A stretch of DNA of 64,000 nt from Lysinibacillus louembei (GCF_033880585.1 NZ_CP137624.1:1480001-1544000); one strand, 5' to 3'. Positions 49,415-58,709 are shown, numbered from the stretch's first letter. Numbers and translations: made by a program. The notes: a model not told the origin generated them from the sequence alone.

Positions 49415-50560
49415 TTAATGAGCAGCTTGTTTTTCTTTATTGAAATTAATTAAGCTCACACCAGCGAAAATTAATAAAATAACACCTGTTAAAATAAAGC
49501 CGTGTGTATGTGATAATGCAAGTAATCCTAGTAAAGATGAGCCAATAACAACACCAAATGAGAAGAAGGCATAAAAATAACCATATGCTTTCCCACGGAC
49601 TTCAACAGATGTAGAATCAATCAACAAGGAGTTAATTGATGGGAATAACAGACCAAAGCCGATGCCATAGCAAATAAGTGCACTGTATAACATCCCGCTA
49701 TTATCCGATTGGCTTAAAAGTAGTTGGCTAATACCCATTAAACTAATCCCGATAGCTAATGTGTAGGTTGGAGCAACCTTATCAAAAATCCGATTTGTTG
49801 GTAAAATAAAGACAAGCACTGCTACAACACCAAAGACGCTCATCAGCATGCCACTCATACGTGAGTCAAAGCCTAGTGACTGCACATGTAGAGGTAGCTG
49901 ATAGGCGATGACACCTTGGGAAAACATAAGGAAAAAAGCACCTGTAAATGCCTTTAGGGTGCCACTATTGCGGAAAAACGCCCGAACAGGAACAGCTTGT
50001 TGCTGCTGCTTTGATTTTACAATTTTTGTATTGCGTAGCATGAATAATGTTAACAAGCCTAAAATAAGCATAAAAATAGCTGTAATACTAAAAACAAATG
50101 GGACGCTTTGACGGCTCGCCATAATTCCGCTAAAGGCAGGGCCGAAAATTGCTGCAATGCCAACAAAAGCACCGGAAATGGCACTGCTTTTCCCACGCTT
50201 CGTTTGCTCTGTGGCATTTGCTAAATAAGTAAATGCAGCAGGAACGATAAATCCAGCGACTAAGCCGTGGATAAAACGAATCGCTAATAGCAATATAGGC
50301 TCCTCAATAAAACGATATAATAGAAGAGAGATACCTGTTAGGAGCAAGCCTATAACAAGAACATGGAAAGGTCCTTTTTTATCAGTCCAAAAGCCAGATA
50401 AAATATTGCCGAACGTGTTAGAAAACGAATACATACCGACCGCTAGCCCTGCGATAAAAGGCGTAGCACCAACAGATTCAGCAAAGGTACTCATGACAGG
50501 TAGCTGTGTAAATAAGTCGAAAAATGAAAAGAAAATAATCGCATATATGAAGAAACGCAT
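49415..50560 (-). CDS. MFS transporter
   Basis: A 381-residue 12-helix major facilitator. The loop 2-3 motif SGFWTDKKGP and RFIHGLVAGFIVPAAFTYLAN in helix 4-5 are family signatures of multidrug-type DHA1 carriers. GGAGGT sits 6 nt before ATG 50560, so an in-frame ATG ten codons upstream is not used. Single gene; substrate unknown. Confidence 0.8.
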   Translation of the reverse strand: MRFFIYAIIFFSFFDLFTQLPVMSTFAESVGATPFIAGLAVGMYSFSNTFGNILSGFWTDKKGPFHVLVIGLLLTGISLLLYRFIEEPILLLAIRFIHGLVAGFIVPAAFTYLANATEQTKRGKSSAISGAFVGIAAIFGPAFSGIMASRQSVPFVFSITAIFMLILGLLTLFMLRNTKIVKSKQQQQAVPVRAFFRNSGTLKAFTGAFFLMFSQGVIAYQLPLHVQSLGFDSRMSGMLMSVFGVVAVLVFILPTNRIFDKVAPTYTLAIGISLMGISQLLLSQSDNSGMLYSALICYGIGFGLLFPSINSLLIDSTSVEVRGKAYGYFYAFFSFGVVIGSSLLGLLALSHTHGFILTGVILLIFAGVSLINFNKEKQAAH

Positions 50561-50615
50561 AATAAACCTCCAGCTGATAATATTTCTCAATAATTAATTA
50601 TAGCATTTTATTTAT

Positions 50616-50655
50616 AAAAAAAGACAAAATCTGATTGAACAGATTTTGTCTTTTT
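50616..50655. terminator. Terminator after the CoA-transferase gene
   Basis: AAAAAGACAAAATCTG pairs with CAGATTTTGTCTTTTT around a 6-nt loop; A/T tracts on both sides allow use in both directions. Confidence 0.85.
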
Positions 50656-50663
50656 CAATAGCT

Positions 50664-52187
50664 TTAAGCTTGTGCAGGTACTTCTTGCTTCATTGTTTTA
50701 TTTTTAGCAAGATTTACGTGCCAAGAAAGAGCTTCTTCTAAAATATGTGGTGTTTGATGGCTACCTGTTACTTCAACAGCACGGTTGTAGTAATCACGTA
50801 ATTGCTCTTTGAAATCTGGGTGTGCACAGTTTTCGATAATAAGTTGTGCACGTTCTTTTGGTGCTAAGCCACGTAAGTCAGCGATACCTTGCTCTGTGAC
50901 AATTACATCTACATCATGCTCTGTATGGTCTACGTGAGAAACCATTGGTACGATTGAGGAAACAGCGCCGCCTTTTGCGTAAGATTTCGTTACGAAAATA
51001 CCTAGACGGGCATTACGTGCGAAGTCACCAGAGCCGCCGATACCATTCATCATTTTTGTACCTGATACGTGAGTCGAGTTCACGTTACCATAAATGTCTA
51101 GCTCAAGAGCTGTGTTGATTGAGATTAAACCTAAACGACGGATAAGCTCAGGATGGTTAGAAATTTCTTGTGGACGTAAAACAATTTTATCCGCATATTT
51201 CTCTAAGTTACCGTATACTCTTTTTTGTAATTCTTCAGTAAGTGTAATTGATGTTGCAGCAGCGAATTTTACTTTACCTGCATCGATTAAATTAAATACT
51301 GCATCTTGTAATACTTCAGAGGCAACTATTAAATTTTCAAACTCTGAATCAGCGAAGCCTTCTAATACTGCGTTAGCAACTGAGCCTACGCCAGATTGTA
51401 ATGGCATTAAGCTATTTGTTAAGCGACCTGCTTTAATTTCAGAGCGGAAGAAATCTAGTAAAATATTTGCCATCGTTTCTGTTTCTTCATCTGGTGGTAC
51501 GATTAATGAAGGTGCATCTGGCTCTTCAGAAACAACGATTGCTTGAATTTTCTCAAGTGGCACTCGAATACCAATTTCACCAAGACGTTGTTGAACATCT
51601 GTTAATGGAATAGGCTCACGAGAACCTTGCTCACCTGGAATGTAAATATCATGGATACCTACTAATGATTCTGGATGAGAAACATTTAATTCGATAATGA
51701 TGTGCTCTGCGTATTCCGCAAAGATTGGTGAATTACCAACAGAGTTTGTTGGAATAATTAAACCGTCTTCTGTAATAGCAACTGCTTCTATAATTAAGTG
51801 TTTAATCGGGCCGATAATGCCTTGACGAACTAATTCAGCATTGTGAGAAAGGTGTGCATCGACATAAGTGACTTCACCAGAGTTAATTAAGTTACGAATC
51901 CCTGCATCTGCGATAAATGGTCCACGCTTGCGGATTGCGCCAACAGTTGCTAAGTGATTATCAACTTCAGGTCCTAAAGATGCTCCTGTATAAACATCGA
52001 TTTTTAGTGGCTCAGTTTTAGCACGTTCAGCAAGTGCTTCAGGTACAACCTTTGCATCCCCAGCACGTGTAAAACCACTCATTCCTACTACAGTGCCATC
52101 TTGAATAAGTGCAGCAGCCTCTGTAGCAGAAACAATTTTGCTTGCTAATTCTTTTACCCCTAAACGTTTTTCAATTCGTGAATCCAT
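50664..52187 (-). CDS. Acetyl-CoA hydrolase/transferase family (succinate-type CoA transferase)
   Basis: A 507-residue class I CoA transferase of the Cat1/Ach1/YgfH type that swaps CoA between acetate or propionate and succinate. Motifs: VGMSGFTRAGDAK near the N-terminus, SGVGSVANAVLEG, SGTKMMNGIGGSGDFARNA and the C-terminal VTEQGIADLRGLAPKERA. Length is normal. AAAGGAGGA precedes the ATG. A LytTR-domain regulator gene lies upstream on the same strand after 345 bp, suggesting metabolic control of this gene. Confidence 0.9.
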   Translation of the reverse strand: MDSRIEKRLGVKELASKIVSATEAAALIQDGTVVGMSGFTRAGDAKVVPEALAERAKTEPLKIDVYTGASLGPEVDNHLATVGAIRKRGPFIADAGIRNLINSGEVTYVDAHLSHNAELVRQGIIGPIKHLIIEAVAITEDGLIIPTNSVGNSPIFAEYAEHIIIELNVSHPESLVGIHDIYIPGEQGSREPIPLTDVQQRLGEIGIRVPLEKIQAIVVSEEPDAPSLIVPPDEETETMANILLDFFRSEIKAGRLTNSLMPLQSGVGSVANAVLEGFADSEFENLIVASEVLQDAVFNLIDAGKVKFAAATSITLTEELQKRVYGNLEKYADKIVLRPQEISNHPELIRRLGLISINTALELDIYGNVNSTHVSGTKMMNGIGGSGDFARNARLGIFVTKSYAKGGAVSSIVPMVSHVDHTEHDVDVIVTEQGIADLRGLAPKERAQLIIENCAHPDFKEQLRDYYNRAVEVTGSHQTPHILEEALSWHVNLAKNKTMKQEVPAQA

Positions 52188-52330
52188 TGAAAATCCTCCT
52201 TTGCGAATAAGTTTAATTAATAGTTAGAATTTTCTGTTTTTTAAAAACAGCTATTTAAAATACATACCACCACATATTATCACCAAATTGTCACAACTTC
52301 TTCACATTTTACATGAAAGTGCTTAAAAAA

Positions 52331-52340
52331 CGTTTAAACG
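52331..52340. promoter_or_regulatory. CGTTTAAACG palindrome in the gap upstream of the CoA-transferase gene
   Basis: A perfect 10-bp palindrome within the 345-bp AT-rich gap 52188-52532, about 145 bp before the CoA-transferase start. No other gene or clear structure was seen in the gap. A regulator site is possible; the LytTR protein upstream is an obvious candidate but the match to LytTR repeats is poor. Confidence 0.3.
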
Positions 52341-52532
52341 AGAAAAAACTGGAATTTGCGATAGCATAGAGAACTATGTAATAGTATGTATATAAAACAA
52401 AAATAATAATTTTAATATCAATGAAATGAAGACTGCTTGCAGTTGCGATATTAAAAAGCATTTGGCTAGAGTAATTTATCACTAATTAATTGATGTAGTG
52501 AAGCAATCTCTTTTCAAAATCGTAGATAAAAT

Positions 52533-53183
52533 TTAAAAACCTAACGAACGACGGAAATAGCTTGCATAGCGTTGACTTACAGGAATGCGTGTACCATCTT
52601 TCATAATAAGCAAGAACGTTGAGTGAGAGTCTGGTTGAATTTCATCGATATAATCAATGTTTACGATGTAAGATCTGTGGCATCTAATGAAAGAGTCAGG
52701 TGCTAAAAATAATTCTAAATCACTTAAATTTAGACGATGATAGCCTGCACGATTCATTGTTTTAACATATGTTTTACGTAGCTGTGTTTCTAAATAGATG
52801 ACTTGATTATGCTTAATTGGATACCAGCAATCATCTATTTTAATTGTAATGTAGTTCGTTAAAAATGGTGATGGCTTTTGAGGGAAAACAGCTGTAATTG
52901 CTCCCTTCATTTCGCCTTCCTCCATTAAAGGAATGCTCATACCAAAGTAAGGAACCCCAAACACATCAGGCTCTATATAGGTACTTACTTTTTGCCCATA
53001 AGTTAGCGCTTGGTATGCGGCTGACCCTTTTTTTACAGGATCTCCAGGTTTAATTTTTAAGTCTACTTTCTTACTAGGCTGGTAATATACATATTCGTCT
53101 GTATTGGAAATTGCTATTGATGTATCCTCAGGGAAAAACTCTTTAATGATTTCCATGATTTCTTCCACTTGTTTTGGATCCAT
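52533..53183 (-). CDS. LytTR DNA-binding regulator with PAS-like N-terminal domain
   Basis: A 216-residue regulator. Residues 1 to about 105 form a sensor-like domain (IIKEFFPEDTSIAISNTDEYVYYQPS, GSAAYQALTYGQKVSTYI, GVPYFGMSIPLMEEGEMKGAI) reminiscent of PAS folds. Residues about 115-216 are a LytTR domain (IYLETQLRKTYVKTMNR, FIRCHRSYIVNIDYIDEI, IPVSQRYASYFRRSL). There is no receiver domain, so it is not a classical response regulator; it may sense a small molecule directly. AAAAGAGGTG precedes the ATG. Confidence 0.8.
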   Translation of the reverse strand: MDPKQVEEIMEIIKEFFPEDTSIAISNTDEYVYYQPSKKVDLKIKPGDPVKKGSAAYQALTYGQKVSTYIEPDVFGVPYFGMSIPLMEEGEMKGAITAVFPQKPSPFLTNYITIKIDDCWYPIKHNQVIYLETQLRKTYVKTMNRAGYHRLNLSDLELFLAPDSFIRCHRSYIVNIDYIDEIQPDSHSTFLLIMKDGTRIPVSQRYASYFRRSLGF

Positions 53184-53609
53184 AATACGACACCTCTTTT
53201 AAATAAAGTCTTTAACCTTCATTCTACTATATACTTTTGTATTTATGCTATAGAAGATTTAAGAATGATACAGAAACTATGTATCTTTTTCTACAAAGAA
53301 ATTGCTGTTTTTTGTTTTATTTAAGTTTATGATAAATTGTTATTATTTAATTTTCACTTAAAAGTAATTAAATGGTATATTTTATTTTGCTCTTTTTATA
53401 TTTATATAGCTTTATAATTTGTTCAGATATTGTTGAGGGGAGTTTATTATAATAAAGGGTAAAGTAATGAATGAAAAGCACTATAATTGAAGATAGACAG
53501 TGTAGCTTTATTGAGATTTATCATAAAGGTAGTTAATTTTTATTTAGAAAGGAATAGTAATTCCAATATTAAACAATGCTAAAAATTAACGAGGGAAATA
53601 AAAAATTGG

Positions 53610-53639
53610 TTGATAAAAAAACGTAAATTATGGTAATAT
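53610..53639 (+). promoter_or_regulatory. Putative sigma-A promoter of the AraC-type gene
   Basis: TTGATA (53610-53615), 18 bp, TAATAT (53634-53639). It lies in the 616-bp gap 53184-53799, which is otherwise very AT-rich and shows no gene on either strand. Confidence 0.4.
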
Positions 53640-53799
53640 TCACTGTAGTTACTAAAAAATATCTTGTAATTTATCGAAAATATAGTTTCAGAGTAATGGT
53701 TTTTTAGCTATATTCATTACAACATAAATATGCATCTTGTTTAACAGCTATGTAAATCTAGGAAGGTATGAGAGTATTTTTAGGAAAGATGGGATATAT

Positions 53800-54591
53800 A
53801 TGCAGCCACAACAATCGATAGCAGGAACAATATCTAAACGTTATTTTCAGGAAATTGATAATATTAATCAATACGATGGTGTGGAAGATTTTTTTGCTGT
53901 AGAGTCGAGATTATTATTTGAAATTTATCATTTAGAAGAGACGAAAGCAAAACAATCATTACGTGCATTAATTGATATTTTATCTACTCGTTTTGGAAAG
54001 CAAATGATTAAAGCTGTGCGTCAATATTTTGTAGTTTTATCATCAATTATTGCACGAAAGCTACTCGATAATCAGGTACCTCCTAAAAAGGCATTTGCAT
54101 TTAATTTAGCTTGCACGGATATGATTGAAAACAAAATGAAGGATGCTGAGTTTCTGCAATTTGCAGATGATTTAATCGAATTTTATGTGTATTTTATCGC
54201 TGACCGTAAACAGCCTACATTTAGCCATCAAACTGTTAATAAAGTGATTATGTTTATAAATGATGAATTAGAAACGGATTTAACTGTAGAAAGTATTGCG
54301 AGCAATTTCCAAATTAGTACAAGTCATTTATCAAGAATTTTCCGAGAGCATGTAGGTATTACATTAGTAGAATATTTAAATGTGCGTCGTGTTGAAGAAT
54401 CCCAATACTATTTGAGACATACGAATAAAAGTATTACCTCTATATCGGATCAATTCCACTTTTGCAATCAGAGCTATTTTACGCGTATTTTCAAAAAATA
54501 TACAGGTGTTACACCGAAACATTTTCGAGATGAGCTACACCATAATTTTTATCGCTTTGAAATGGTAGGTAATCAGCTAGAAAAAGCTTAA
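53800..54591 (+). CDS. AraC-family transcriptional regulator
   Basis: A 263-residue regulator. The C-terminal ~100 residues hold the two AraC helix-turn-helix motifs: VESIASNFQISTSHLSRIFREHVGITLVEYLN and ITSISDQFHFCNQSYFTRIFKKYTGVTPKHFR. The N-terminal ~150 residues are all-helical and are not a sugar-binding cupin, so the ligand is unknown. ATG 53800 is preferred to a TTG at 53737 that lacks a ribosome site. Confidence 0.85.
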   Translation: MQPQQSIAGTISKRYFQEIDNINQYDGVEDFFAVESRLLFEIYHLEETKAKQSLRALIDILSTRFGKQMIKAVRQYFVVLSSIIARKLLDNQVPPKKAFAFNLACTDMIENKMKDAEFLQFADDLIEFYVYFIADRKQPTFSHQTVNKVIMFINDELETDLTVESIASNFQISTSHLSRIFREHVGITLVEYLNVRRVEESQYYLRHTNKSITSISDQFHFCNQSYFTRIFKKYTGVTPKHFRDELHHNFYRFEMVGNQLEKA

Positions 54592-54609
54592 CTTGAATTA
54601 GCAGAGGTT

Positions 54610-54674
54610 GCCCACGTCTATAAGTAGGGGGATGGATGCCAAAAATGCACCTTAATCCCCGACGTGTAATTGAT
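54610..54674 (+). repeat. Structured element downstream of the AraC-type gene
   Basis: CACGTC (54614-54619) can pair with GACGTG (54661-54666) and GGGGAT with ATCCCC inside it, enclosing a GGATGCC-AAAAATGCACC loop. The 3' edge reads GACGTGTAATTGAT, and GTGTAATTGAT-like ends recur at 60151, 60255 and 60555. It resembles the end hairpins of IS200/IS605-type elements, but no transposase gene is nearby. Confidence 0.45.
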
Positions 54675-54694
54675 AAATTGGAAGCAAGCAAGTG

Positions 54695-54735
54695 AAATGC
54701 CAAAGCGTTGAAGAGACAGTGCTTTGGCATTTTTG
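54695..54735 (+). terminator. Terminator between the AraC-type gene and yidC2
   Basis: AAATGCCAAAGC pairs with GCTTTGGCATTT around a 14-nt loop, then T residues. Confidence 0.85.
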
Positions 54736-54768
54736 TATTGTCTATGAAAGTTTTACATTGTCAAATAA

Positions 54769-54797
54769 TTGAGTGCATGAAAGGATTGCTGTATACT
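54769..54797 (+). promoter_or_regulatory. Sigma-A promoter of the yidC2 cluster
   Basis: TTGAGT (54769-54774), 17 bp, TATACT (54792-54797). Transcription from about 54804 would leave a leader of only some 25 nt before the yidC start. Confidence 0.6.
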
Positions 54798-54825
54798 CAC
54801 CATATTAACAACTATAGAAGGTGAC

Positions 54826-55575
54826 ATGATGAAAAAAATAATGATGCTTGGCATGCTAGGTAGCGTAGCTCTATTATTAAGCGGCTGTAAGGCAGTAGAA
54901 AATCAAGAAGGCTTTTTTTATAGCTTTTTTGTAAGGCCAATGGATTATTTGTTAGATTTTCTAGGGAATGATATATTCAATGGAAGTTATGGTCTAGCGA
55001 TTATTGCTATTACAGTGGCAATTCGTTTAATTTTAATGCCTTTCATGCTACGGAATTATCGAGCACAGGCAACAATGAAAACGAAAATGGATATTGTTAA
55101 GCCGCAGATGGAAGAAATTCAACAAAAAATGAAGGCAGCTGAATCGAAGGAAGAGCAAGCAAAGCTACAGCAGGAAATGCTATCTCTTTATCGTGAGCAT
55201 AATATTAATCCATTAAATATGGGCTGCTTACCGATGTTAATTCAAATGCCAATTATTATGGGATTGTATTATGCAATTTTATATTCACCAGATGTGAAGT
55301 CACATCAATTTCTATGGTTTAGCTTAGGCTCACCTGATATTGTTATGACAGTTATCGCTGGAATTGTCTATATGGTTCAAGCGCAAGTTTCGTTGTGGAC
55401 AGTGCCTGACGCACAAAAAGCACAAATGAAAATATTTATGTACGTTTCACCGATTATGATTGTCATTATTTCATTTTCATCAATGGCTGCACTGCCGGTA
55501 TATTGGTCAGTAGGGGGCTTGCTGCTTATTACCCAAACATATATTGGTCGAAAATATTATTCAGAGCACAAATAA
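54826..55575 (+). CDS. yidC: YidC/OxaA-family membrane protein insertase (YidC2-type)
   Basis: A 249-residue insertase. The signal peptide is of lipoprotein type (LLLSGC, Cys about residue 21), then five transmembrane segments with the cytoplasmic coiled-coil MKTKMDIVKPQMEEIQQKMKAAESKEEQAKLQQEM between the first two, and the conserved Arg in AIRLILMPF on TM1. GCLPMLIQMPIIMGLYYAI is the family signature. AGAAGGTGA precedes ATG 54826 or 54829. It is likely the second YidC of the genome because rpmH-rnpA is not adjacent; the two following genes form a cluster with it. Confidence 0.9.
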   Translation: MMKKIMMLGMLGSVALLLSGCKAVENQEGFFYSFFVRPMDYLLDFLGNDIFNGSYGLAIIAITVAIRLILMPFMLRNYRAQATMKTKMDIVKPQMEEIQQKMKAAESKEEQAKLQQEMLSLYREHNINPLNMGCLPMLIQMPIIMGLYYAILYSPDVKSHQFLWFSLGSPDIVMTVIAGIVYMVQAQVSLWTVPDAQKAQMKIFMYVSPIMIVIISFSSMAALPVYWSVGGLLLITQTYIGRKYYSEHK

Positions 55576-55584
55576 GGAGACACT

Positions 55585-55833
55585 ATGAATGACAAATTAA
55601 TAGCCTTGCTACTTGTCACAGGCAGTAGCTTGCTAGCACTATTTTTTATTTTTAAGCAAAATTTTAATTTAGCGGTATTATGTTTAACGGTAATGTTTAC
55701 ATTTTCTAATCTTCTGCGTTATCGCAGCTTTATGCGTCAAGGATATGTAAAAGAAGCAAAATGGATGCGTAATTTAGCGATATTTTTCGGGTTAGCAACA
55801 GTAGCGGTAATTTATATTTTAGTGACGAAATAG
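55585..55833 (+). CDS. Small two-helix membrane protein of unknown function
   Basis: An 82-residue protein with three hydrophobic stretches: LIALLLVTGSSLLALFFIF, LAVLCLTVMFTFSNLL and a C-terminal NLAIFFGLATVAVIYILV. The loop LRYRSFMRQGYVKEAKWMR is basic. No named family is recognised. It starts 9 bp after yidC with AAGGAGA upstream, and the LdcB-type gene follows 33 bp later; the three probably share a transcript. Confidence 0.6.
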   Translation: MNDKLIALLLVTGSSLLALFFIFKQNFNLAVLCLTVMFTFSNLLRYRSFMRQGYVKEAKWMRNLAIFFGLATVAVIYILVTK

Positions 55834-55866
55834 CAAAATATTAAGTAAGGAAAGTAGGCGCAAACA

Positions 55867-56730
55867 ATGAAGGGCAATCGAGCGAAAAAGACAAGTGATA
55901 CTTGGAAGATCGTCGTGATTTTAATAACTTCATTATTCATTATTAGTGCCATTGTATTTACAGTGAAGGACAAGCGAGATGTAGCGAGCCCATCTGTTAA
56001 AGAACAGCCTAATGAAAATCATCAGTCGATTAAAACAATAAATGAACAAGACGAGCAGCAAGAAGCAGAGGATGAAAATGCTGCCAAGTTAAATGAAGAA
56101 CAACCAGAACAAAAGCAAAAGCCAGTGAAGGAACCGAAACCAAAGGATAACCAGCCGAAAATCGAATATGATGAAAGTGGCTATCCAGTGACGCATATTG
56201 AGCCAGCAGAGCCAACTTACGTCAAAGATATTTTAATTGCGAACAAACAGTACCCTTTGCCAAAAACGTATAACCCTGGTGAAAGTTCTGAATCGAAGGC
56301 AGCATTAGAAAAAATGCTTGCAGGAGCTAAAAGTGCTGGCTTTAATTTGGTAGCATTTAGCGGCTTTCGCTCATATGAATATCAAACGACATTGTATAGC
56401 AATTATGTAAATAGAGATGGTAAAAAAGCAGCTGATCGTTACAGTGCGCGACCTGGATACTCAGAGCATCAAACTGGTTTAGCCTATGATATAGGTGAAA
56501 AGGGGCGTGAGGATTTGTGGCTGACAAGTGAGTTTGGTGAATCAGCAGCAGGGAAATGGCTACATCAGCATGCACATGAATACGGCTTTATTTTACGCTA
56601 CCCACAAGGGAAGGAAAATATTACGGGCTATATGTATGAGTCATGGCATTTCCGTTACGTAGGGAACGAAACAGCAAAGGCAGTTTATGAAAAAAATACA
56701 ACACTAGAGGAATATTTAGGGTTGAAATAA
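55867..56730 (+). CDS. D-alanyl-D-alanine / L,D-carboxypeptidase, M15B (LdcB/VanY family)
   Basis: A 287-residue membrane-anchored peptidase: N-terminal transmembrane helix (about 17-35), an acidic/Gln-Pro-rich linker (about 45-105), and the M15B domain with zinc ligands His201 and Asp208 in SEHQTGLAYD and His261 in ESWHF. It trims the terminal D-alanine of peptidoglycan stem peptides outside the membrane. GGAAAG lies before the ATG. A terminator follows 2 bp after the stop. Confidence 0.85.
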   Translation: MKGNRAKKTSDTWKIVVILITSLFIISAIVFTVKDKRDVASPSVKEQPNENHQSIKTINEQDEQQEAEDENAAKLNEEQPEQKQKPVKEPKPKDNQPKIEYDESGYPVTHIEPAEPTYVKDILIANKQYPLPKTYNPGESSESKAALEKMLAGAKSAGFNLVAFSGFRSYEYQTTLYSNYVNRDGKKAADRYSARPGYSEHQTGLAYDIGEKGREDLWLTSEFGESAAGKWLHQHAHEYGFILRYPQGKENITGYMYESWHFRYVGNETAKAVYEKNTTLEEYLGLK

Positions 56731-56732
56731 TG

Positions 56733-56773
56733 AAAAGGAGCTATGGGGATATTTTTCCCATAGCTCCTTTTTT
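56733..56773. terminator. Bidirectional terminator
   Basis: AAAAGGAGCTATGGG pairs with CCCATAGCTCCTTTT; A and T tracts on both sides. It overlaps the cls stop by two bases. Confidence 0.85.
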
Positions 56774-58229
56774 ATAAAATTGGTGATAATAGTCGAGAAA
56801 TAGACTCCTTACATTTGACCATAGTAGAGCGATTTTCATAGGCTTCTTTTAATAGCTCTGTGCTATCAAAAATATCCGATTCGAACGCCTCTGCTAAATC
56901 ATGTGCGATTTTACGATCATAAATTAGGGCATTGACCTCGAAATTTAAACTAAAGCTACGCACATCAATATTAGCTGTACCAACGGATGCCACTTCATCA
57001 TCAATAACGAGCACTTTCGAATGAATAAAGCCTTTGTCATATTGATAAATGCGTGCACCTGCTTTGAGCAATTGTCCAACATATGAATAATTTGCCCAAT
57101 ACACGAAAGGGTGGTCAGGCTTGTTTGGAATCATAATGCGCACATCGATTCCTGAAAGTGCTGCAATACGAATTGCATCTAAAAAGCTACTATCTGGTAT
57201 GAAATAAGGCGATTGAATATAAATATATTTTTTCGCATCTGCAATTAAGCGTAAATAGCTGTTTTTAATAACTGTCCAATCTGTATCAGGTCCGCTTGAG
57301 ACAATTTGCATAGCGGCTGTTCCTTTTTGCGGAATAACAGGGAAGTAACGCTCTGCATACTTCACACGATGATGATGACTTGCTTGATTCCAATCAAGCA
57401 GGAAACGCGTTTGTAGTGGATGCACTGCACTACCTTCAAGTCGTAAATGGGTATCTCGCCAATAGCCAAACTTTTTATTTAAGCCTAAATATTCATCCCC
57501 AACATTAAAGCCACCAATATAGCCAATCCGTCCATCAATGACAACAATTTTGCGATGGTTTCGGAAGTTTAGGCGTGGATTAATGAGCGGTAAAATAGAT
57601 GGGAAAAACACTTCAATTTCACCACCGACATCAAGAAGCTCTTTAAATTGCCTTTTGCGCACGCTACGTGAGCCCATTTCATCATACAAAATGCGTACTT
57701 TTACGCCCTGTTTTGCTTTTTTTATCGTAGCATTATAAATTCGTTTTCCGATATTATCAAGCTTGAAAATATAGTATTGAATATGAATATGGTCTTTTGC
57801 GTGCATAATATCATGAATGAGTCGCTCGAATTTTTCGCGTCCATCATTCAAAATTTCAACATGATTGTCCTGTGTTAAAACAGCATGGTTTGTAATTAAA
57901 TTCATGTAGATTAAATCTTGATGTGCTTCGATATGATCTCCGCGAAATTCAAGCTTATTCTCTTTAATCGCTTCAATTTGATAATCGATTAATGCTTTAA
58001 TTCCGATGCTCTCTCGTCCTTCCCAGCGATAAAAATGCTTTTTACTAAGCTGTCTACCAAGCAATAAGTATAAAATAAAGCCAACGACTGGAAGGAAAAA
58101 TAATACTAGTAGCCATGCCCATGTAGACGATGGGTCTTTGCGCTCTAAAAAAATGACTGCAATCGCAAACAAAATATTGAGCACTAAAATGATAAGAGCG
58201 ACAAAGCTAGTTTCTAAAACTGTAAGCAT
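56772..58229 (-). CDS. cls: Cardiolipin synthase
   Basis: A 485-residue phospholipase-D-superfamily enzyme that condenses two phosphatidylglycerols into cardiolipin. Two N-terminal transmembrane helices (about 5-60) precede two HKD motifs, HRKIVVIDG (about 220) and HSKVLVIDD (about 400). Length and layout are those of Bacillus ClsA. GAGGAG precedes the ATG. Upstream (58230-58571) is a 340-bp AT-rich gap without a recognisable gene. Confidence 0.95.
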   Translation of the reverse strand: MLTVLETSFVALIILVLNILFAIAVIFLERKDPSSTWAWLLVLFFLPVVGFILYLLLGRQLSKKHFYRWEGRESIGIKALIDYQIEAIKENKLEFRGDHIEAHQDLIYMNLITNHAVLTQDNHVEILNDGREKFERLIHDIMHAKDHIHIQYYIFKLDNIGKRIYNATIKKAKQGVKVRILYDEMGSRSVRKRQFKELLDVGGEIEVFFPSILPLINPRLNFRNHRKIVVIDGRIGYIGGFNVGDEYLGLNKKFGYWRDTHLRLEGSAVHPLQTRFLLDWNQASHHHRVKYAERYFPVIPQKGTAAMQIVSSGPDTDWTVIKNSYLRLIADAKKYIYIQSPYFIPDSSFLDAIRIAALSGIDVRIMIPNKPDHPFVYWANYSYVGQLLKAGARIYQYDKGFIHSKVLVIDDEVASVGTANIDVRSFSLNFEVNALIYDRKIAHDLAEAFESDIFDSTELLKEAYENRSTMVKCKESISRLLSPIL

Positions 58230-58571
58230 AGCAACTCCTCACTTCCTAATTTTTTGATATAGGCGAAAAATATGTAGATTAACATATAGCTAATAGTAGC
58301 ATATATCAACTCCTTTAATAAAGATATGGTGATAGTATGAATAAAATAATAGAAAATGAGCATATTGTATAAGTGGGTAGGAAGAAATAAAATCACTGTA
58401 GGTATAGAATGCATTAAAATAATTTACGTAGTTGTAACATAATTGATAAATTTTTAAGTGAGAATTAATGGTATGATAAATATAGAAAAAACAAGTCAGA
58501 CCTCTTAAGGGTGAAACTTTCTACTATCCTGAAACGTTCATATTAATATATAAAAGGCTGAGGTGGAACAA

Positions 58572-58703
58572 ATGGCGAAAGAAATCGACTTAAAGAAAAT
58601 TGTTTCAAATTTATCTAAGTTAGGTGTGAATGCAACGATTACGAAATCTCGCATCGAGCTATTGAAAGTATTAACACCACCAAGACAATCACCACAAGCG
58701 TAA
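58572..58703 (+). CDS. Small 43-residue protein
   Basis: The frame encodes a basic, helix-prone peptide (MAKEIDLKKIVSNLSKLGVN, then ATITKSRIELLKVL) with a Pro/Gln tail. GAGGTGG lies 5 nt before the ATG and a strong terminator starts 6 bp after the stop, so it has all the marks of a real small gene. No transmembrane segment. I recognise no family. Confidence 0.6.
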   Translation: MAKEIDLKKIVSNLSKLGVNATITKSRIELLKVLTPPRQSPQA

Positions 58704-58709
58704 TAACAG

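Noticed and set aside
53184-53799. A hidden gene in the 616-bp gap upstream of the AraC-type regulator
   Set aside because: Only very short frames without ribosome sites are present; the sequence is strongly AT-rich with stop codons in all frames.
54744-54824. A 26-codon open frame just before yidC, ending at its ribosome site, as a possible MifM-like leader peptide
   Set aside because: It lacks a ribosome binding site and most of it lies upstream of the predicted transcription start (TTGAGT-17-TATACT), so it would not be transcribed with yidC.
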